Source: Chloroflexota bacterium
GTDB taxonomy: Bacteria; Chloroflexota; Dehalococcoidia; JACPQD01
Assembly: GCA_016190665.1 (NCBI GenBank)
Contig: JACPQD010000023.1
Span: 1 to 35,477, forward strand
Length of the DNA stretch: 35,477 nt
Reading direction: 5' to 3'
This document shows, piece by piece, positions 31,925-35,477 of the stretch (position 1 is the first letter of the stretch; the number at the start of each line of letters is the position of its first letter). The notes beneath the pieces were generated by a model, which had not been told where the DNA came from, did not search any database, and saw only the letters and a list, made by a program, of their open reading frames with translations. The translations under genes and the position numbers were made by a program.

Positions 31925-34900
31925 ATGTCAGCCAGCAGATATCTCCGGCCGCGCTTTTTCGCTCTTCGTAACTTAGCCACCATAGCCGCGCTGTTCCTCG
32001 TGACCGTCTTCGGGGCCAATCATTCCCTCGCCTACTGGCCGCCGCCCTACTGGGAGGCGCAGACGTGGCGAGAAGGGAACTACGTTTACTACAAGGTCTA
32101 CGACCTGACCAAGAACCAGTGGGCCCAGTCATCATCTTACGTCGGCAGCGATACGGCCTGGTCGCTGACCAGCGCGAATGGCGTGGTCAACTGGCGCGCT
32201 GGGAGTTACGTTTCCTACGCCGTATACGATCCGACGAAGGGTTGGCAATACGGCTCCTCCTATGTAGGCAGCGACACCGCCTGGAACCTGACTAACGCAA
32301 ATGGCGTGGTCAACTGGCGCGCCGGGAACTACGTTTCCTATGCTGTGTACGATGGCGCGAAGGGTTGGCAATACAGCTCCACCTACGTGGGCAGCGACAC
32401 CCACTGGGTCCTGACCAACGTAAGTGGTGTGGTCAACTGGCGGGCCGGGAACTATGTTTCCTATGTTGTATACGATCCGACGAAGGGTTGGCAATCCAGC
32501 TCCTCCTATGTAGGCAGCGACACCTCTTCGTGGATGACGAACATAGACGGTGTGGTAGCCTGGCGCGCGGGCAACTACGTTTCTTACGCCATCTATGATC
32601 CGGCTCGGGGTTGGAAATCCGGGTCCGACTATGTCGGCAGCAGCTCCGTTTCGAGCCTGGTGATTAACAACGCGACCATCACCTACTTTACGGGCGCGGC
32701 GCCGACAACCAGGGGCTACGATCCTGGCAACGGTTCCTGGTACAGCGGACCGACCAAACCCGCCGCCTATTTCGCCGCCCTGCCCGCCAGCGGCAACCCC
32801 CCGCTGACCGTCTGGTTCACCGACATGTCTATCGGCGCCACGAGCTGGGTCTGGAACTTCGGCGATGGCGGCATGAGCGGCGAGAGGAGCGCCTGGCATA
32901 CCTACACCGCCTACAATGTCTTCACGGCCAGCCACGCGGTGACCGGGCCGGCGGGCAGCGATTCCAAAACCGTCACCATAAACACCGATTCCATCGCCCC
33001 CACCGGCTCCATCAAGATCAACGGCGGCGCGGGCGCCACCGATTCAGCCTCGGTGACCCTCATCCTTTCCGCCACGGACAATAGCGGAACGGTGGCCCAG
33101 ATGCGTCTCAGCAACGACGGGACTAACTGGAACGCCTGGGAGGCCTACGCCACGACCAAAGCCTGGACACTCACGTCGGGCGGGGGGACAAAGACGGTCT
33201 ATGTGCAATACAAGGACGCCGCCGGGAACCTTTCGCCCAGCTACTCCGATACCATCAATTTCCAGCCTGCTACGCCTACACCGACACCGACATCCACGGC
33301 GACGCTTGGGCCGACAGAGACGTCGGCCCCTGCGTTCACTTCCACACCAACGCCGATGCCCACTCCCACGGCGAGCGCCACTCCCACGCCGACATTGACA
33401 CCCACGCCTACTGGCACGCCGATGACTACGTTCACCGCGTCCGCCACGTCCACCGTTGCGTCTACAGCCACTGCCACCGCGACGCCGACCCGCACACCCA
33501 CTCCCACGCCCACGTCCTTTGCCAGCGCCGGGCCGCTGAAGCCCGGGGACCTGGTGGTGGTTGACTACAATGGCGCCGGGGGCGGGTACAGCGGCGTCTT
33601 GCCTGCAGGGTCCGGCAGGGTCCTGAAGGTAGACGCCAACACCGGCGCCCAGACGGTCATCGCCTCCGGGGGTTATCTGGACTATGCGCACGCGGTGGCT
33701 CTCGACGCTGCAGGCAGGATCATCGTCTTGCAGAGGAGCGACTCATACAACAAGCCTACGAGCAAGGGCAGCATTGTCAGAATCGATCCGGCCACCGGTG
33801 CTCAGAGCCTGGTCTCCTCGGGAGGCAGTTTCGCCAACCCGCAGGGCCTGGCTATCGATTCAGCGGGGAACTACATCGTGGCCGACGGGGAAGCGTCGGG
33901 AACGGGCGCGCTTATCCGCGTCGACCCGATCTCCGGGGATCAGAGCATCATCTCGTCCGGAGGCCTGGTCCGCAGTCCGAGCGGGGTGGCTGTCGATGCG
34001 GCGGGCAGTCTGTACCTTACCAGCCAGTCGAATGCGTCTGGCGCGCTTCCGTGGCTCGTCTTGAAAGTCAATCCCACCAACGGGCAGCAGACCACTTATT
34101 TCTCAGGGAACTTCCAGGTCTGGTACGGCGGCCTGGCCATAGACAGCTCAGGCAACCTGTACATCGGCGAGATCTACTACAGAAACGGGATCATCAAGGT
34201 TGCGCCGGGCGGAGCTTCGTCGACCTGGCTATCCTCGGGCGGCAGTTTCCAGGACCCGTGGGGCGTCGCCCTGGACGCCGCCGGCGACTTGATCGTGGCC
34301 GACGGCAACTGGTGGTGGGAGGGGAAGATCATCAAAGTGAACCGGGCCACCGGCGCCCAGACGGTCATCTCCACCGGAGGACAACTGGTAGACCCTGTGG
34401 GCGTGGCCGTCGTTCCCGGCGTGCCCGCGCCGGCCGCCACTTTCACTCCTACGCCAACGGCGACGCCGACAACGACCCGGACTCCCACAGCCACGTGGAC
34501 GCCGGCGGCGACTCGCACGGCGACGCCCACGCCTACGCAGACGGCGACGCCCTTCTGGACGCCGACTCCTACGCCCACCACGACGACGACGCCCACCGCC
34601 ACGGCGACGCCTTACCCCCAGGACAATGCTCAGGCATTGACCGGGCCGTATGACTTCACTCTGGACCTGTGGCAGAAGACTGACTACGTCATCAAGTTCA
34701 AGAACACCGGCGCGTCCATATGGTGGGCAAGTCAGGGATATGTCCTCAAGGAGGTGGAGACCGGACAGAGGGGCGAGCTCTGGCCCGCCAACTCCGGCGG
34801 CTGCGACGGGCTGCTGCCGGGGGAGAGCTGCTCCTGGACGTGGACGCTGGATGCCGGCGCACGTCCCGGGACCTACTCCTACCATTACCGGATGTACCGC

Positions 34901-35477
34901 GGCAGCAGCGGGTTCGGAGACGCCATTCTACTCACCTTCACGGTGAGAGGCGGTTCACCCACTGCCACGCCTACGCCCACGCCCACGACCTCTCCAGCTC
35001 CCAGCGCAGGCCAGATTCAGTTGGAAGCGGGCTGGAACTTCATCTCCGTCCCCTCGCCGCAGCGGGACCCATCGGTCGGCGCCGTCTTCGCCCAAAACCT
35101 GGGCGTCACCAAGGTGCTCGCCTTCCAGAACGGCGGCTGGTTGAACGCCAACCGGGGCGATGGTAGCTGGTATGGTCTGCTGACCCAAATAGCCGATGGC
35201 AAAGGGTACTGGGTATGGTCGGAGGAGCGCACGGTCCTGACTCTGCGTCCCGCGCCCGTGGATCCGCTGACTCCGCCGCCATTCTATGCGCTCGGGCAAG
35301 GGATGAACGCTATAGGGTTCACCTCGTCGCTGGCGACCATGCCGGTGGACACCTACCTCGCCTCCCTCTCCGGCAAATGGACGACGCTGTATCGTTATAA
35401 CCCGATCCTAGGCTGGGAGATGGCCAAGCCGGGCGGCATTGGTTTCAAGGATGTCGAGAGGGGGAGGGGCTACTGGG
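31925..35477 (+). CDS. Secreted repeat/PKD/propeller/Ig modular surface protein, 3' end cut by the window
   Basis: Open frame from ATG 31925 (GGGAGGTGG upstream) to the window end; at least 1184 residues. Signal peptide about 1-36 (NLATIAALFLVTVFGANHSL). About 48-250: five tandem 41-residue repeats, each with WRAGNYVSYAVYDPTKGW and YVGSDT. About 280-353: PKD domain (WVWNFGDGG). About 355-445: bacterial Ig-like (SNDGTNWNAW, TVYVQYKDAAGN). Thr-Pro linker about 448-534. About 535-835: NHL-type propeller (GVALDAAGDLIVADG, GLAIDSSGNLYIGE). Linker, then about 898-1009 an NBR1/Ig-like domain (YVIKFKNTGASIWW; LLPGESCSWTW), a linker, and GWNFISVPSP of the GWNL module from about 1029. It is probably a binding or scaffold protein on the surface; no enzyme active site is seen. 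Confidence 0.8.
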   Translation, partial: MSASRYLRPRFFALRNLATIAALFLVTVFGANHSLAYWPPPYWEAQTWREGNYVYYKVYDLTKNQWAQSSSYVGSDTAWSLTSANGVVNWRAGSYVSYAVYDPTKGWQYGSSYVGSDTAWNLTNANGVVNWRAGNYVSYAVYDGAKGWQYSSTYVGSDTHWVLTNVSGVVNWRAGNYVSYVVYDPTKGWQSSSSYVGSDTSSWMTNIDGVVAWRAGNYVSYAIYDPARGWKSGSDYVGSSSVSSLVINNATITYFTGAAPTTRGYDPGNGSWYSGPTKPAAYFAALPASGNPPLTVWFTDMSIGATSWVWNFGDGGMSGERSAWHTYTAYNVFTASHAVTGPAGSDSKTVTINTDSIAPTGSIKINGGAGATDSASVTLILSATDNSGTVAQMRLSNDGTNWNAWEAYATTKAWTLTSGGGTKTVYVQYKDAAGNLSPSYSDTINFQPATPTPTPTSTATLGPTETSAPAFTSTPTPMPTPTASATPTPTLTPTPTGTPMTTFTASATSTVASTATATATPTRTPTPTPTSFASAGPLKPGDLVVVDYNGAGGGYSGVLPAGSGRVLKVDANTGAQTVIASGGYLDYAHAVALDAAGRIIVLQRSDSYNKPTSKGSIVRIDPATGAQSLVSSGGSFANPQGLAIDSAGNYIVADGEASGTGALIRVDPISGDQSIISSGGLVRSPSGVAVDAAGSLYLTSQSNASGALPWLVLKVNPTNGQQTTYFSGNFQVWYGGLAIDSSGNLYIGEIYYRNGIIKVAPGGASSTWLSSGGSFQDPWGVALDAAGDLIVADGNWWWEGKIIKVNRATGAQTVISTGGQLVDPVGVAVVPGVPAPAATFTPTPTATPTTTRTPTATWTPAATRTATPTPTQTATPFWTPTPTPTTTTTPTATATPYPQDNAQALTGPYDFTLDLWQKTDYVIKFKNTGASIWWASQGYVLKEVETGQRGELWPANSGGCDGLLPGESCSWTWTLDAGARPGTYSYHYRMYRGSSGFGDAILLTFTVRGGSPTATPTPTPTTSPAPSAGQIQLEAGWNFISVPSPQRDPSVGAVFAQNLGVTKVLAFQNGGWLNANRGDGSWYGLLTQIADGKGYWVWSEERTVLTLRPAPVDPLTPPPFYALGQGMNAIGFTSSLATMPVDTYLASLSGKWTTLYRYNPILGWEMAKPGGIGFKDVERGRGYW
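32066..32680 (+). repeat. Five tandem coding repeats of 123 bp (41 aa)
   Basis: Units start at 32066, 32192, 32315, 32438 and 32561 with an exact 123-bp period after the first, which has one extra codon. Each encodes a Trp-Arg-Ala-Gly-Asn-Tyr opening, a YDPTKGWQ core and YVGSDT. High DNA identity in units 2-4 indicates recent expansion. It is the N-terminal part of the last protein. Confidence 0.9.

Overview
The window is GC-rich, with good Shine-Dalgarno sites and sigma70-like promoters. It looks like a free-living bacterium, most plausibly Chloroflexota (Dehalococcoidia-like). The main reasons are four consecutive secreted proteins with Thr-Pro-rich linkers and C-terminal 'GWNLIS' modules, the UGSC-type selenoprotein, and many intergenic palindromes. 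The phylum is an inference from gene content, not proven. No tRNA, rRNA or CRISPR array was seen.

Region 1 (1-3850): a FAD-dependent fumarate-reductase-like flavoprotein, then a 115-bp palindromic element, then a 570-aa gene interrupted by one in-frame UGA (2400-2402). The UGA falls exactly where the family has selenocysteine (U-G-S-C), and a SECIS-like hairpin follows it. I read this as one selenoprotein gene, not two genes or a pseudogene.

Region 2 (3850-11711): an accessory island of small toxin-antitoxin-type genes (DUF4258, two near-identical YgiT-type zinc-finger proteins, DUF433/DUF5615, DUF2283, DUF4160 with a DUF2442-like/HTH partner, DUF5678, HicB-like). It also holds a 1139-aa HD-phosphohydrolase plus Hsp90-like ATPase protein and an ArsR regulator. 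Two toxin-type genes carry +1 frameshifts. A DUF4258 stub and a fragment of arsR mark recombination. The DUF4160 promoter has a palindromic operator in its spacer.

Region 3 (11712-17417): tandem and palindromic intergenic repeats, an FmdB-type zinc ribbon protein, a small RLI/ABCE1-like double 4Fe-4S ferredoxin, a SAM methyltransferase, an ATG22/UMF1-like MFS transporter on the minus strand, and a PEP-synthase/rifampicin-phosphotransferase-like enzyme.

Region 4 (17552-22113): an MscS channel, a second copy of the palindromic element (94 bp, with 11-bp terminal inverted repeats), convergent overlapping trehalose genes otsB and otsA, and a UbiA-family polyprenyl-phosphate phosphoribosyltransferase-like protein. 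MscS and trehalose synthesis together suggest osmotic adaptation.

Region 5 (22374-35477): four large secreted modular proteins, all on the plus strand and mostly with their own promoters. They are a two-enzyme glycoside-hydrolase-like protein, a subtilisin-like protease with a CFI-box-like insertion, an arylsulfotransferase-type propeller protein, and a repeat/PKD/propeller/Ig protein cut off by the window end. Each ends in the GWNL module, which may be a shared surface-retention or sorting domain.
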